Assembly: GCF_028389875.1 (NCBI RefSeq)
Contig: NC_084665.1
Coordinates: forward strand, 5,105,001-5,169,000
Reading direction: 5' to 3'
DNA length: 64,000 nucleotides
From: Rhea pennata
Lineage: Eukaryota; Chordata; Aves; Rheiformes; Rheidae
The position numbers and the translations under genes are program-made. The notes below the pieces were generated by a model, which saw only the letters and a program-made list of their open reading frames with translations, ran no database searches and was not told where the DNA came from. Of the stretch, positions 1-12,200 are shown piece by piece; position 1 is the first letter of the stretch, and every line of letters begins with the position of its first letter.

Positions 1-2436
1 CCATTCAGGCCTCATTTTTACCTTTTACCTGCATGAACTGAGCAGTGAAGCTGCTTGAAGGACACAGCCAGCCTTGTGACCCAACTGGAAATAAAAGCCT
101 ACGTTTCCTTGTGTCTATATGCGAGGTTTTCACAACCAATTTTAAAAAAAGAAAGTAAAAGCAAAGGACTCCGCAAGACCCCCACCACCACTGAAAGCAA
201 CAGTGTAGGCCCTCCAGGTCCCACATACTTGAGGCCTTGTTAAGAGAAGTGGCAGCTTCCTGTAATCTGGTATCTTCCACCACAGCAGGGACTAGTAGCA
301 ATGCTCAAGCCAGAACACCCGCAATTTCAAGAACACTAATATAAAATGAACAAAGAGGGAAAGAGAGAGGGAGGAGAAGGTGCTGGAGGTGTTGTTTCCA
401 GATAACTCCCTCCATCGCTGGGCCTGTCAGGGATTCGTGTTAAGACAGGGAGTGTTAGAGGGGATGGTATATGGATGGCTGGGTGAGGGCCAACTTTTCC
501 CAACTGGATTTCGCTGTCAAGGCTGTGACAACTGGACTGCCCAACAGTGTGGTGACAACAGCCCTTCTCCAAGAAAAGCTCAGCTCAGGGCCTACTGCAG
601 TACATGCCCTAGGGGAAAGGCCTTGGCCCCACATCCTCCAAAAGGGGCCTCTGCCTTTGGGATTAGAGGTCTAGACCCTTTTGCCACCCCAGCTCACTGT
701 CTGGAGTATCTTTTCTCCTCAACATTTGCAGACATGCTCGACTGGCACGAGCAGTTTCTCTGGCCTGTCAGATATGGCAGTTGATAACAAGGTTTTCGAG
801 CTCCTTTTAAGTGAGGATTTACATTTCAGTGGGTGAGAAAGCTGAAAAAAAGAAGTCATTGTTTCTTCTCTCCAGATGGTAACACTCTGCAACCAGCATG
901 CTTTATCCAAGCCTCATCGTTATGAGTACTATTTTAGAGTTAAGGATTCAGTTCCATCACCATTATAACCCTTTCGAAGATTAATTCTCCAACTGCATTT
1001 ACAAATTACAGCAAGCAGCTTTCTGCTCCCGAGTTCACAGAAATTATCCATAGTCACAAGTTCACTGGAACATTTCTATCCCCAGTTTTTTATTACATCC
1101 TACTCTGTGGTCCTCAGTGCCACAATAATCAAACACCAGCTACAAAAGCCACGCCAGGATGCATCCAGGGGCAGCCATGGCTACAGTGGTCTTCTCAGCT
1201 CCGAATAGTTGTGCTGACTCTTCCTTTTGTTAATTTTCCTTCACCTGCCAACACTTCATACCAATTCCAAGTCATCCTCACAGCCAGGCCACCTACTCCC
1301 AGTGTCCTATCATCAATATTTTTTTAATATGGTATTGCACAAATTATCATATTTGGTCCTTAAGAAAAGTAATATAAAGAGAAGAAATACCAACGGCTGC
1401 CAACAGGCCGGACATTCTGTCTAATGGAACATATCTCTCCAGGGCAGAAAAGGATGTTAATATGGATTTGTAAATACAGTTTTAAAAATATAAACTCTTT
1501 TATCCTCCCTTTATCCAGAAACAACAAAAGAACTCTCCATTGGAAAAAAAAATGAACTCATAAAAGCAAGACAAGCACGCAAACTAAAAATCCCCCACCC
1601 AGCTTTGTAATTACCAAGATAGCTAGTACAATGCAGATCTTCTCTCTTAACCTCCTGTCTGCCTTTTGGTAATAACCACTCCAAATCTGGTTATCTTCTA
1701 AAGTTTCAGCACACAGCCACACTCATTGCTGACACTGTATCACTTCCCATTACTCCCTCATCTATGCTGGCCAGGAGACACCACGCTACATTGCCCAGAT
1801 CTCCCTTACTCCACCACTTTTCTCAGATTCTGTGATACTTTCCTGCAACTGCCCAACACTACTCAGGTGTGAAAAAAGGAGCAGAGCCAGGCCTTGGGTA
1901 ATAGCACACAGCAGCTTTGCACGTTTGGGGTGCTGCACAGAGATCCACCAGAGCATAAAAGAGAGCAGCGGGAAGCCAGATACTCAACAAGTTGCCTGGG
2001 CGTTCGCTTCAGTAAGACATTTAGAGAATTTGTTGTTCCCGTGCTTAGAGAGCTGGACAGATCTCAAGCGAGATACAGCCTCTGAAAGAAGAGGGGGGAA
2101 AAAAAGAAAAGAGAGCTGAAGTCTGTAACTGACAGGTAGTTTGGGGGAAGGCGAGTTTCACAGCGGTGTCTTTCCTCTGCGCGGCGGCGGGGAACACCCG
2201 CACGCAGCGCAGCGAGCACCCCCGCGCCGGATGAGGCTTGGAGCCTGTCCCTGAAGGGAAGGAGCTTTGAAAGAGCCCGGGGGGGGGCAGGTTGGGATTT
2301 GCGTGAGGAGACTGAATAAAAGTGGGGGGGGGGGAAGGGAAGAAAAACAGAATTAAGAAAAGGGGATGGGGGGAAGCGCCCCGCAGCCCCCCCACATCCC
2401 GGCACCTCCCAGCCCCCCGAGCCCGAGCGGCGCGGG

Positions 2437-2490
2437 TGGAGGAGAAGGAGGAGGAGGAGGAGGAGAAGGAGGAGGAGGAGGGCGGGAGGA
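2437..2490 (+). repeat. (GGA)n purine tract in SLC1A4 intron 1
   Basis: An almost uninterrupted purine run of GGA units with occasional GAA, ending in GGGCGGGAGGA. On the transcribed strand it is a CCT-rich tract. It can form triplex DNA and is likely length-polymorphic. Confidence 0.85.
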
Positions 2491-2541
2491 AGGGGGCGCC
2501 GCGCCGCACGCAACACCGCCGGCTCTGTCATCATCCTCCTC

Positions 2542-2568
2542 CGGCGGCGGCGGCGGCGGCGGCGGCGG
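2542..2568 (+). repeat. (CGG)9 trinucleotide repeat next to the splice donor
   Basis: Nine perfect CGG units. On the SLC1A4 strand they are (CCG)9 starting about 14 bases into intron 1, immediately after the donor. Confidence 0.95.
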
Positions 2569-2576
2569 GGGCCGGG

Positions 2577-2586
2577 CCCTACCTGA
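2577..2586 (-). other. SLC1A4: SLC1A4 exon 1 splice donor
   Basis: On the minus strand the exon reads CTCGTCAG followed by GTAGGG, a good donor with GT at 2582-2581. It splits an Arg codon (AG|N), which matches the family protein, where Arg follows VDSFLDL and continues in the next exon. Read through, the frame would end at once at a TAG at 2581-2579, which supports splicing here. Confidence 0.9.
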
Positions 2587-3088
2587 CGAGGTCGAGGAAG
2601 GAGTCCACCGTCTCCTTCTTGGTGCGCACGGCGCCCGGCAGCGCCAGCGCGGGCGCGCTGAGGGTGGCGGCGGCGCCGGCGCCCGGGCGCACGATGAAGC
2701 CGAGGGCCACGGCCAGGCCGGCGGCGAGCAGCGTGGTGCCCAGGAAGTAGGCGAGGGCGATGCCGCCGAGGCGGCCGAGGGAGCGCGTGTCCAGGCTGGC
2801 CGCGCCGGACACCAGGCTGCACACCACGAGCGGCAGGATCACCATGCGCAGCATGCGCAGCAGCAGCTCCCCCGGGAAGGCCAGGTAGGCCACCCGCGCC
2901 GCGCCGCGCACCGCCGCGCCGCGCACCGCCGCGCCCAGCGCCACGCCGGCCAGCACCCCGCACACCGTCAGCACCACCAGCCCGTGGCGCCGCAGGAAGC
3001 CGCGCACCCGCCCGCCGCCGCCGCCGCCCGCCGCGCCCGCCGCCGAGCCCTCCGCGTGCCCGTTGCGCCCATCGCCCGCCTTCTCCAT
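2583..3088 (-). CDS. SLC1A4: SLC1A4 (ASCT1) first coding exon, partial gene
   Basis: Sodium-dependent neutral amino-acid exchanger (Ala/Ser/Cys/Thr) of the SLC1 family, a plasma-membrane transporter. This exon gives about 168 codons plus two bases of the next. Visible in the translation: a short N-terminus starting [10 protein letters not shown] with a run of six Gly (residues 21-26); TM1 at about 37-54; TM2 at about 68-96 containing [34 protein letters not shown]3 at about 106-133 ([11 protein letters not shown]...); and the conserved [10 protein letters not shown] segment just before the exon end. I recognise these as the ASCT1 N-terminal third; the full family protein is about 530 residues, so the rest lies left of the window. 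The ATG at 3088-3086 is chosen because it aligns with the family start (MEK...) and has a good context (AGC before, G after), although the frame stays open upstream to 3355 in GC-rich DNA. Odd: the TM1-TM2 loop carries an [10 protein letters not shown] duplication. SLC1A5 is the closest alternative but fits less well. Confidence 0.95.
2898..2927 (-). repeat. SLC1A4: 15-bp tandem duplication inside SLC1A4 exon 1
   Basis: Two perfect copies of a 15-base unit (2898-2912 and 2913-2927), starting GCCGCGCC on the plus strand. In frame they encode two AAVRG blocks in the loop between TM1 and TM2. Confidence 0.95.
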
Positions 3089-3202
3089 GCTGCCGGGCAC
3101 CGGCACCCTCCGCGCCGCCGCCCGCGCAGCCTCTGCGCGCCGCCGCCCGCCCGCCTCAGCCTCAGCCCCGGCGCCGGCGCCGCCCCCCTCCTCCCCGCCC
3201 CC

Positions 3203-3221
3203 CGCGCGCGCGCGCGCGCGC
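3203..3221. repeat. Alternating CG run, Z-DNA-prone
   Basis: (CG)9 plus one C, about 115 bp upstream of the SLC1A4 ATG, within the promoter island. Long alternating CG runs adopt the Z form under negative supercoiling. Confidence 0.9.
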
Positions 3222-3232
3222 CGCCCCCGCAG

Positions 3233-3248
3233 CCGTTGGCGGCCGTTG
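3233..3248 (-). promoter_or_regulatory. Two MYB-type cores 10 bp apart, SLC1A4 promoter
   Basis: CCGTTG at 3233-3238 and again at 3243-3248, which read CCAACGG on the gene strand. YAACGG is the established core of MYB-family binding sites. The spacing is exactly 10 bp. Binding is inference. Confidence 0.5.
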
Positions 3249-3599
3249 GCAGCCGCGCGCGCCGCGCCCGCCCCACAGCGCCCCCAGGGCTCGCTCGCCC
3301 GCTCGCTCTGCCTCTCCCTGGCGCGCGCGGCGCCTCGGTGCCCGCCCCCCACCACAGCCCTTCCGCGGTGCCGCCCGCAGCGCCCCCACAGCTCGTCCCC
3401 TCGGCGCCGCCCCTGCCGTCCCCTCAGCGCACCCGCTCGGCGCCACCCGCCACGCTCCTCCCCGTGCCCCTCGGCACCCCCCGCCCACGGCGCCCGGCTC
3501 CCCCGATCCTGTGGGGCGGCGGGCAGGCGCGCCCCAGATGCGCTCGCACGGGCTGCGCTTCCTTAGGACATGAGGCACCTTTGCTCACACAGCCCGATC

Positions 3600-5740
3600 T
3601 CCTGAGCACCGGGCAGTCCTCGAAGGTACGGGACGCTGAGGAGGATTATTCCGTGCTTATAAATCCGTAAGGACCTTGGAGCTAAAGTGCTGTGGTGTTT
3701 GCTTACAGAGCAATTGCCATAGCTTCAGCGAACGTTTACATTTGAAAAGGGGCTACGTTTCAGCTAATTTCTTTGCATCAGCAAAACACGGTCTAGCAGA
3801 AAATACAATGTAAAAATAACCAACCACACATTTATTTTTCAAGTAGACCAGACTAATAAAACAGACAGACTGGCGGGGTGTGATTGGGCAATAATCCCAA
3901 TTTAATAAAACTCTGTTGTGTTTTCCAGGCTCATGGATTGACTTGAAGATCCCTACCCCATCACTGGAATCCCTGGGAATTATCACAGTGTAAATAAGTA
4001 GTAACAACAACAACAAGTAATTATTGCCACCTCAGAACTCAATGCAAAGTCTTGACTTGTAGCTGTTCGCACACAGAAATTGGACTTAAAATACCAAGCA
4101 TATTTCTATAGATTTTTTTCCTGATAATTTCTTATTTCAAGGAACATGTGATTTGTGAAACTATGATAATGAATGTTACATAGAATTAGGATAAATACAG
4201 AGAAAAAATAGAGACCAGACTAAACAGAAAAGTGTCTGTCAACACTTTCAAATAGATTCAATTTCACTGACTTTAAAAAGAAACAAAAAGTTACTTGCAA
4301 ACCTGCAAAAATGCAAAAGTTACCTACTTGCAAAAAGTTTTAAAATCAAATTTGAACTTTTTCATGAATAGGTTCATGAATAGTAAACAACTAACCCTCC
4401 AAAATAATTTTCTTCTCTCCACGAGAAACGTTTCTAAAATGGATTTTTAATTACTATTTTGAAAGAATCCCTCATGAAAACATCATGCTTTCTTTTCCCC
4501 TTGTATTTTCCTCTGCCATTCTCTCCCAGTCTCATCCTTCTTTCTTTCCATTTACCAGTGAAAAGCATAAGAGAACAGAGGAAAAGAAAGGACAGAAATA
4601 AATTACAAAGTGAATATAAAGATATGGAAGTCTTTATTCTCTGCTTCCATTGAGAAAAGATTCTAAAAATAAACATAGCGATCAAATATTCTAATATGGA
4701 TAAAAGCTATTTGTTGGGCAATACAGATTGGAGAGGTGGTTTTGACCTATTCTCACAGAGCAATCAAATATGCACTTCAGTCTCTGAAGTGAGATTTGGC
4801 CTGTCTTTTTAAAAAGGCTGTGTTATTTGTTATTAGAGAAAGAGATAAATAAGTCTCTCAGGGACATTGGGAAGTCATCCAGTTGCTTCCTACCCTGAGA
4901 CAAAATCAATTCTACTTACGCTCATCACAACAAGTGCCAGTCTCACCTGGCTTTGAACTTCAGTGATGGAGATGCCACAGCCTTGCTGCACTGGGCATTA
5001 CAGAACCCCTCCATCCTTACTGTTACAAAGTGTTTTTTAACGAATGACTGATTTCCCTCACTGCAGTTTAAGTCCATTAGGACTTACTCTACCCACAAAG
5101 ACCACTGAAAATGGTCCTGAAGCACCTGCTTCCTGCTATCTTCTAAAATCCAGTGTAAAAAAAGCAATATGTTACCCACCTTTGGCCTTAGGCTGTGGCC
5201 AAAAAAAAAAAAAGAGAGAGATCCTATCAGTTTTGATAATATTGCTCATCTGCATCGGTGTTCCCATATGCCAGCTGAAAAGCAAGGGGAGATATTCAGA
5301 GAAGTGTGAACAGGAAAATTGAAATCAGAAAAGTCATCTGTAGCAACACAGCATACGAGATGAGTGCAAGAGTTAAAACAGAGCCTTTCCCACCTTAGGA
5401 ATCAGTAGTAGGATCCTCCCCTGCTAGATTTTCCCACGTTCTTGTGGGGGTGAGTTTGCCCAGAGCACTCCAAAGAGCACAGCCAGGGGACCTGCAGGAG
5501 CACACAGTCACCAAAATCAGAGATCCCATCGCATAGTTTTTACCTCCTGCTAAGGCTGTTTGGTTGTAGCAAGCCAACCCTTGGGGAGGAACAACACCTC
5601 AACATAGGGATGCCTGTGTATCTATGTGCTTCCTGTTCATGACATAAGCACTCTGACTCCTAATTTCATCTTCCTTTTTTTCTATCTTTATTTTCTCTTT
5701 TAAACACTGATCCGAACAGCTGTACTTCTCTTAACATTTC
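3600..5740. other. Intergenic, AT-rich, nothing recognised
   Basis: AT-rich sequence upstream of SLC1A4. No coding region, RNA gene or known repeat recognised. There is a 12-bp direct duplication at 4361-4383 (TTCATGAATAGG twice) and a short A-run at 5201-5213. Confidence 0.7.
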
Positions 5741-5749
5741 TTCAGATGG

Positions 5750-6260
5750 CAGAATGCAAAGACTTGCCATGTGGAAAATGATTCAACATGCAAACATCCC
5801 ACTATATGAATGTGTCATGGCCCCGGCAGCCTTAAGGATCCTGACCAGCCTCAACTGGGGCCTCTACCCACCCCTGCCCATGGGCCCAGGAGCCCCATCT
5901 CAGCTTCAGCTCAACCCAGAGCCCTCAGTCCATGCTCAGTGGAGGAGTGCCAGTCTCCAACTCAGCCATAGCAATAGCCATCTGGCCGCGGGCCCCATTG
6001 ATCCAGACCCTGACCTGTGGACTGGCTTCCCAGCTTGACTTCAGACTTCCTTTTCACCATGGACCTGCTCAGCAATCACTGGACCTGATCCTGACCTGAT
6101 TTCCCCCCTTGACCTCAGACCTGGCTCATCACTATGAACTTGCCTGGTGATCTCAACACTTGGTTCAACCAGGCTAGAGTTTCTGGTGGGGTCTGCCCTG
6201 CTCACCTGCTCGGGGGCTGTGGGACGGGCTCTGGCTGGCTTCCTCCTCAACTCTCCATCG
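5750..6260. repeat. GC-rich segment with two diverged copies of a ~78-bp unit
   Basis: The composition differs from the flanks. Two related blocks begin CTGACCTG at 6010 and 6091; each contains a TTGAC[TC]TCAGAC[TC]T motif (about 6035 and 6109) and a later block like CACTATGAACTTGCC or CACCATGGACCTGC. This looks like a fragment of a dispersed repeat with internal tandem structure, but I cannot name the family. Confidence 0.45.
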
Positions 6261-9200
6261 CCTAGGGAGCAGCAAACCCTCGCTGCTTCCTCACAAAATT
6301 AACATCATTCCCCAAAAGTGCAAGACAAAGCTAACTGTTTTTCTGTGCCCTGTGAGAGCTCATGGATGGCTGCAGAGATTAACACTGAAGCCTGCTGATT
6401 TAGTCAGTAGTAAGCATTGACTGATCTCTTGTGTCATGTTTTCATTTCAGTGCTTGTCGATCTTGGTAGCTTTCCAGTGAATGAGTTTGCATCTTTCCAA
6501 TGTCCATCCAGCTGGCTCTTCTAAATCAGGGGTTTTGACTTTCCCTAAAGTGACTCGAAGAATTTTTTTTAAAACTTAGAAAGCTTTCACCTGCACAGGG
6601 CTAGAGTATTTCCTCCAGAAAACATCAGAGGGATCATAAACAGGCAAAACTAACCAAACAACCAACAACCAAACAAAAACAGGTAAAAGGTTCCTTTTAA
6701 ACAAAAACAATTTTGCTTCTACTTCGGGTGAAGAGAGAGCAAGGCACCCACTCAAAAGTAGTTTTTACCATTGGCCTAGGAACGAAGAGGTCCTGATAAT
6801 CTTCCGTCAAATTCTGCTTGATATGACTTTTTGATAGTGTGTATTTGAAATTCCAGCTTCAGTGAAGACAATGAGAAAAATCTTGACAACCATACTGGAA
6901 TCCCCCTCTATGTTTTAGCACCAAACAAGCAGAGAGCAGGACTTATTTTCAGCCATTTTCCTCCCACTTGAAGTCATATTGTGTCTAGGGAACTTGATAT
7001 CGAGAACTCTGAGGAAGGGTTTCCAATTCCTCTTTCCTACTGCTCATCCATTCCCATTGTTAATATTTGCTGTGATCTTGCTGAAAATCAGTGGGATGGA
7101 CACTTGGGATGGGATTTCTATAATCTATCTTTTGTCACCTGAAAGTTCAATGTTTAGTCTCTGCTAATCTTGCTTTATCCATAGCCAGTAGAGACAGATG
7201 GAAGATCACCCACTCCTAAAAGAAGTATCTAAGATATGAATTGCCTGTGGGGGTACCTACCTCTCCACTGAGTATGGAAAACATCTAGACAATTGGCTTA
7301 GGACATGCAACTTCTAGACAGGCAAATTTGGGTAACATAAATTTCCTCTCCCCACTTACAATGCAAGTCTCACCCCAGAAAAGACTATACAACAGTACTG
7401 TAGGCAATCATTATTTTCATCCCTTGGTGACTTCTACGTATCTCATACTCACTTACAAGCTCAAGATATTTTTTTTTCCTCAGAACAAATTTAACATGGC
7501 ATTTGAGCAGCATCCTGCTTTTTTCTGTCACTTATCTCTAAAATATAAATGTACTCTGAGGATATCCACATCTGGAACTAGCTCCAGACTTCGTGGTTAC
7601 CTCTGTATAAAACCAAATCTCTGGATAGTCAGTGCTATGACCTCTGGAGGAGGTCGAATTCGAACGCAAACTTCACAGGGCTGCTCGTCTCAGACAGAAA
7701 GGAAGGTCTTAAAGCCAGGATCTGTTCTGTGATTTTGTTTCTGCGAAAGGAAAAAAAAATGGAATTCAGCTTGCATTTCCATGGCTTTATTATATCTATC
7801 TGTTTTACTACATATTTTAGGTATTATTGTACACAATCACATAGCACACATGTAATACACTATGTATAACATACACTCTTGAAAGAATAAAGTATATGAA
7901 ACAAGAAAGGATTGCTGCATCCTTAGGGTTTGATATTCTACAACAATAAAAAGCAGATCTGGCAGGCACCTTTTTCATCACTCATAGGATCACATAAACA
8001 TGTTTTAAGTCATGGGAACAAAAGCGCTCCAGCAACAATGCTTTCAGAAGGTGGAGAAGCCTATAAGAGGCAGAGCAGAAGGTTTTCTTGTAGGAAAAAC
8101 TTTTCTACATGTGAGGAAGGTCAAAACAAAATCTGAAAGAAATCAGACTTGAGTTTCTTCGCTAGGAAGAGAATGAATCGGAGGGAGAGGAGGGCTTTTG
8201 AGGAGCTATCTGCAGTGTCTTGAGTCTCACGCCAGACACGTGCCCCGTTGGCACAGATGAGAGCAGCCTTCAGGCCATGTTCCCTATGCAATCGTGTGCC
8301 AGCCATGTAGGGAAGGTGCAGGGAATGCTAATCCTGCCACCCCCGCTTCCTTCTCACTCGGTGCCCATAGCTCCCTCTTTGTAAGATCAGCAGGGTTGTT
8401 TGCCGCTCCCAGGTGCTTGCTTTGATGGGATCTTTTCAGCTGCATATATCAGGGTTTTGCTGAGCATCTTTATTCTTCTAGGATCTCACAGACAACCTGG
8501 CTCCGGAGGATTAGAAATGTATCATCAGCCTAGGTCCTGTGACTGCTTTAATCTGAAGCGGTTTGAAGACTGGCTCCTACAAATCACTTCATGTGCATGT
8601 GCATGGGGAGGAGGGAATGAGATTAAAGGACAGGAAGGGGTTGGTTTGGTGTTTTCCTTTTTCAAGAAAACTTCAATAAAGCTGCCCCGAAACATCCCAG
8701 CTGAGATGTTCTAGGAAGACCACAGTGTCCCAAGGGGCCCCACTACAGACTCGCCTTTTTCAGAGGAGAGTACATGAAAAGCATGGGAAGGGGAGAGCTT
8801 ATTTTCCTTCCACAAAGCAAAGCCAAGTCCTGGGGGGAGCCACAGCACAGCAGCCGAGGCAGGCGAGCCTCAAGCATTTCCTTGCTATGCAGACTTCAGA
8901 GGGCAAGATGGCTTTGTTGGGTCTGAGGTGCCAAGTGATTCGGATGGGCTCCAGACATATCAAAGACACCGTCTGTGCTGCGGGTGTCCCTGGCAGGAGC
9001 ATGGACCTGTGCTGGGAGGGATCCCCTCCTTAGCTCTTCCCTTACCGCTCTACTGCTTGCCCCATGGTGATCTGATGACAGCCACCAGCCACCCACGCAT
9101 AGTGACCCGGACTGCAGGGATACGCTCAGTTTGAAGACATCTGAAATAATAGAAACAGACCCCCTTGACGCACAGCAAGGTGGGGTCCCACCAATATTCC

Positions 9201-12200
9201 TCTGGTTCTGCTGCATAAAGCTTCCTGGCTCACGGTCCTGTCTCAGACATCATCCTATCGCAGTGTCACACGCTGGTTCATCTTCTTTCCATGCTGGGGA
9301 GGTTCTCACACTTGGTAGAAAATATTCTGAGGGGAAAAAAAAGACTTTTGTGACAACATTTTCTAATAGCAGAGGTAGGCAAGGAGTTTTGCAAATGTCA
9401 CCTGACTGCCCAAACGCCAACAAAATAAAAACTCCGCAGACAGGGATGGTTGATTTGGGATAAATATTTAACTTCATTCTTCAAAGGCACATGCAGTTTT
9501 ATCGAAAAGAAGATGAAAATATAGAATAATAATCCCTGCAACCTCGTTTACCATAAGGCTGCTCTGAATTACTCTGGAAACAAAGTGGAATTGAGCTAGG
9601 ATTAATTATAAAACTGAGTGTACTGCCCCCCTTTTCATAACCAGCATAGTTTAAAGCTCTAAATATAATGTAACAGAGTGTGCAACATGTGTAAGAACAA
9701 GTTAGTATGGGCTGAAAAAGAAGCAGAATGCTATTTCCTCCTCTGTAGGGTCTCTGGGAAGACTATGTTTTGCAGGTAAAGGGAGAGAAGAGCAGGAAGA
9801 AAGAGTAAGAACAAGCTCAGACAGTCAAGAGTTGGACGTGTGACAATCCTGTCGTAGCAGGGACACTGTTCCAAGCTCACGGGGAAAGGCAGGGTCAGGT
9901 TTCTCAAAACAAACCGATCTGATCTGAAAACAAGCTGGGTGATCTCTGCACAGAACGAAGCTGTGCTACTGAAGAAGGAAGGGAGGTGCGCTGCGGCATC
10001 GTTTCGGCTATGGGAAACATTTGTATTTGAATGAAGAACTTGCGAGTGCTGAAAGTAAAAGTGCCTGCCGATTTCTCCTGCGGCTGTGGGTTGATGAAGT
10101 ACCTCGCTGCGGCTAGGAGGCTGGTACACTGGACAGCTGAGCATTTGCTTGGCATGCAGGATTAATATGCAACGGAGCATGCCTCGACTTTCATCAGCTG
10201 TGTGGCAGATGCTATAAAAAGCTACGCTATGGAGAAAAAAAAGCATGAGCAATTTTTGAACTCTGGTTGTGATTCATTGAGGAGAAGCAGCAAGGGGAAT
10301 ATCTGTCCTAATACACTTTATCCCTCACGCTTCCCATGCCCGCAGCTTGCCACCACCATGCCGAGGAGCTATGGGAGTGAGGATGGGGATTGAACAGGTC
10401 TCTTGGCATCTTAAGAGGTTGGAGACCTCAGCATCCGAGATCCTCTGGGCTATGTGAAAAGAGCAGCAAAGTATCACAAGAACTATCACACTGAAAAGAA
10501 AGAATATAAGGACAGGGCAAGGATATGTGATATTTTCAGGGAATATTGTTCAAGTATCCAACAGTCTGCTGCTCAGGAACTTCTTGTGATAGAGATGGAG
10601 TCCTTGGTATTTGAACACCTTCCACGCATTTTTCTGCTTGTCCAGTTGTTTTTCGACCCCTCAGTCATCGGTTCTGAAAACTAAAGGAGTCTGTGTCCAG
10701 GCAGTCATTCCTGCACGGAGCTCAGCACCTGCCTCTGCTGCCCTCCGAGCTTTTCCTGGCCCTACCGCTCCCCCAGAGAGCAGAGCACGAGCGCTGTGCG
10801 CCGCGTCCGGGGCAGGAACGTCAGGGATTTGAAGGACAGACGGAAACTCCTCTCTCCCCTGTGAGTCAGAGCCAAGGCCAGCACCGTCCGCAGGCTGGGG
10901 CTAGCGAAGGCGGCCCGCTATGGCCACGGCTGCACTCCTGCAGCAACGTCGCTTCCTGCAAACACAGCGCTGCCAAGGCCCGTGGCCGCCGGTTCAGCCA
11001 ATTAAACAGAGAAGTAACCAGACAGAGCAAACAGCAATTGCTCTGTGTTTGTGTATGGGCGTATTGCTGTAATGTTGTAAAAGGAGTAGAGGTGCTCAGG
11101 AGAAAGCAAGTGTTTCCATTTTTTCAGATCACTGTTCCAGCACAGCACTACTTTGCCTGAGACTGTCGGGTGCAGGGTTGCTGTGAACCCTATAATTCTT
11201 CATCGTGGGTATCCAAACTAATATTTATGCCAGCGATTTGTGTAGAATCCCACCCCACCCCATCATGAAAAATCAAAATTACACCTGACTGGTATAAAAA
11301 GAGAAGACTGTTGAAGAAAATAAGTGATTGGCCATTTATGCCAAGATGCAAGGACTGTATAAATCTCTTTTCTAAAAGAGAAAGAGAGACAAATAGCTCT
11401 CAAGCCTGCTCCTTCCCTCCTGCAGGGGACGGCATCTGGCCAGCAACGTGCTCTGGCTTGGTTGATTCAACAAATAAATCCCAAGATTCTTGAGTGACTC
11501 ACCCAAGATTAACTACCCATGCAAAGTATCAAGCCACTAAAAACCTACCACATTTGCTCTATCTGTGAAACATGTATATGATTTTAGGAAAGCATTGTAA
11601 CATCTTTGCTTCTGTCCTCTGAGGCTGTCTTTCTGTGCTGTAGTACTTCCCCTGTAGCAGTGGGGATTCGGCATTTGGGGCCAGGAGATGCACAAGACCA
11701 GCGCATCCAACGAGGCTGTGAGGTTGCCCTGCGCGCATGAGCCCCTGCTGCCGGTGTCACCACGGAGCAATCGTGCCCCTGGCAGAGCTGCTGCCCGCAC
11801 CAAGTGCGATACCTCTGCTTCCTATGGGCCCTGTCGTTCCTACAGGCTGAGGGGCTTGCAGGCCCTACATTAGCAGAAACCTGCAGCAATAAAATGAAAC
11901 TTTTGCCTCCTCGTGAGATTCTCTGTGTACGGCTGACAAACCCCTTCGTGCACCCCTCTCTGAGATTTAGCTGAAATTGCATGCTGAGTTCAAGAGCCAT
12001 GGTGAGGGACAGACAGATGGAGTCACAGAGACACCTCCCCTAGTGCACGCTCAAGCCTCTCCTCTTAGGAAGCAGGATCAACTTGGGTCAACTGTCGTCC
12101 CAAGTCTCCTTGCAGATCACAGAGAAGTTGTTCTCATATTAGAGAAGGAGGAGATGGAGGTTTTCTCTTTTATCCTAAAAAAAATACATAGAAATATGGA

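Larger units (their letters stand above)
1..2576 (-). other. SLC1A4: SLC1A4 intron 1 (partial)
   Basis: This stretch lies downstream of the SLC1A4 exon 1 donor on the gene's strand and so is intron 1, leaving the window to the left. I see no further SLC1A4 exon here: no translated segment resembles the next conserved parts of the transporter. The first 1.8 kb is ordinary mixed-composition DNA. From about 2150 it becomes GC-rich and merges with the promoter island. A G11 run (2324-2334) and GGA and CGG repeats occur near the exon. Confidence 0.8.
2150..3570 (-). promoter_or_regulatory. SLC1A4: CpG island promoter of SLC1A4
   Basis: Very dense in CpG, this segment surrounds the start of the SLC1A4 coding sequence and extends about 480 bp upstream of it, as expected for a TATA-less housekeeping-type promoter. 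The upstream part (3090-3570) holds many GC boxes (GGGCGG or CCGCCC), an alternating CG run at 3203-3221 and two CCGTTG motifs 10 bp apart at 3233 and 3243. I cannot fix a transcription start. Composition falls abruptly to AT-rich DNA after about 3600. Confidence 0.8.

Noticed and set aside
3089-3355. In-frame upstream extension of SLC1A4 with an earlier ATG
   Set aside because: The family protein begins at the MEK start. The extension is Arg/Ala/Gly-rich, as expected of GC-rich 5' UTR or promoter.
2366-3670. 434-codon plus-strand open frame opposite SLC1A4
   Set aside because: It is the antisense shadow of a GC-rich exon and promoter; the translation is low-complexity Ala/Arg/Pro/Gly.
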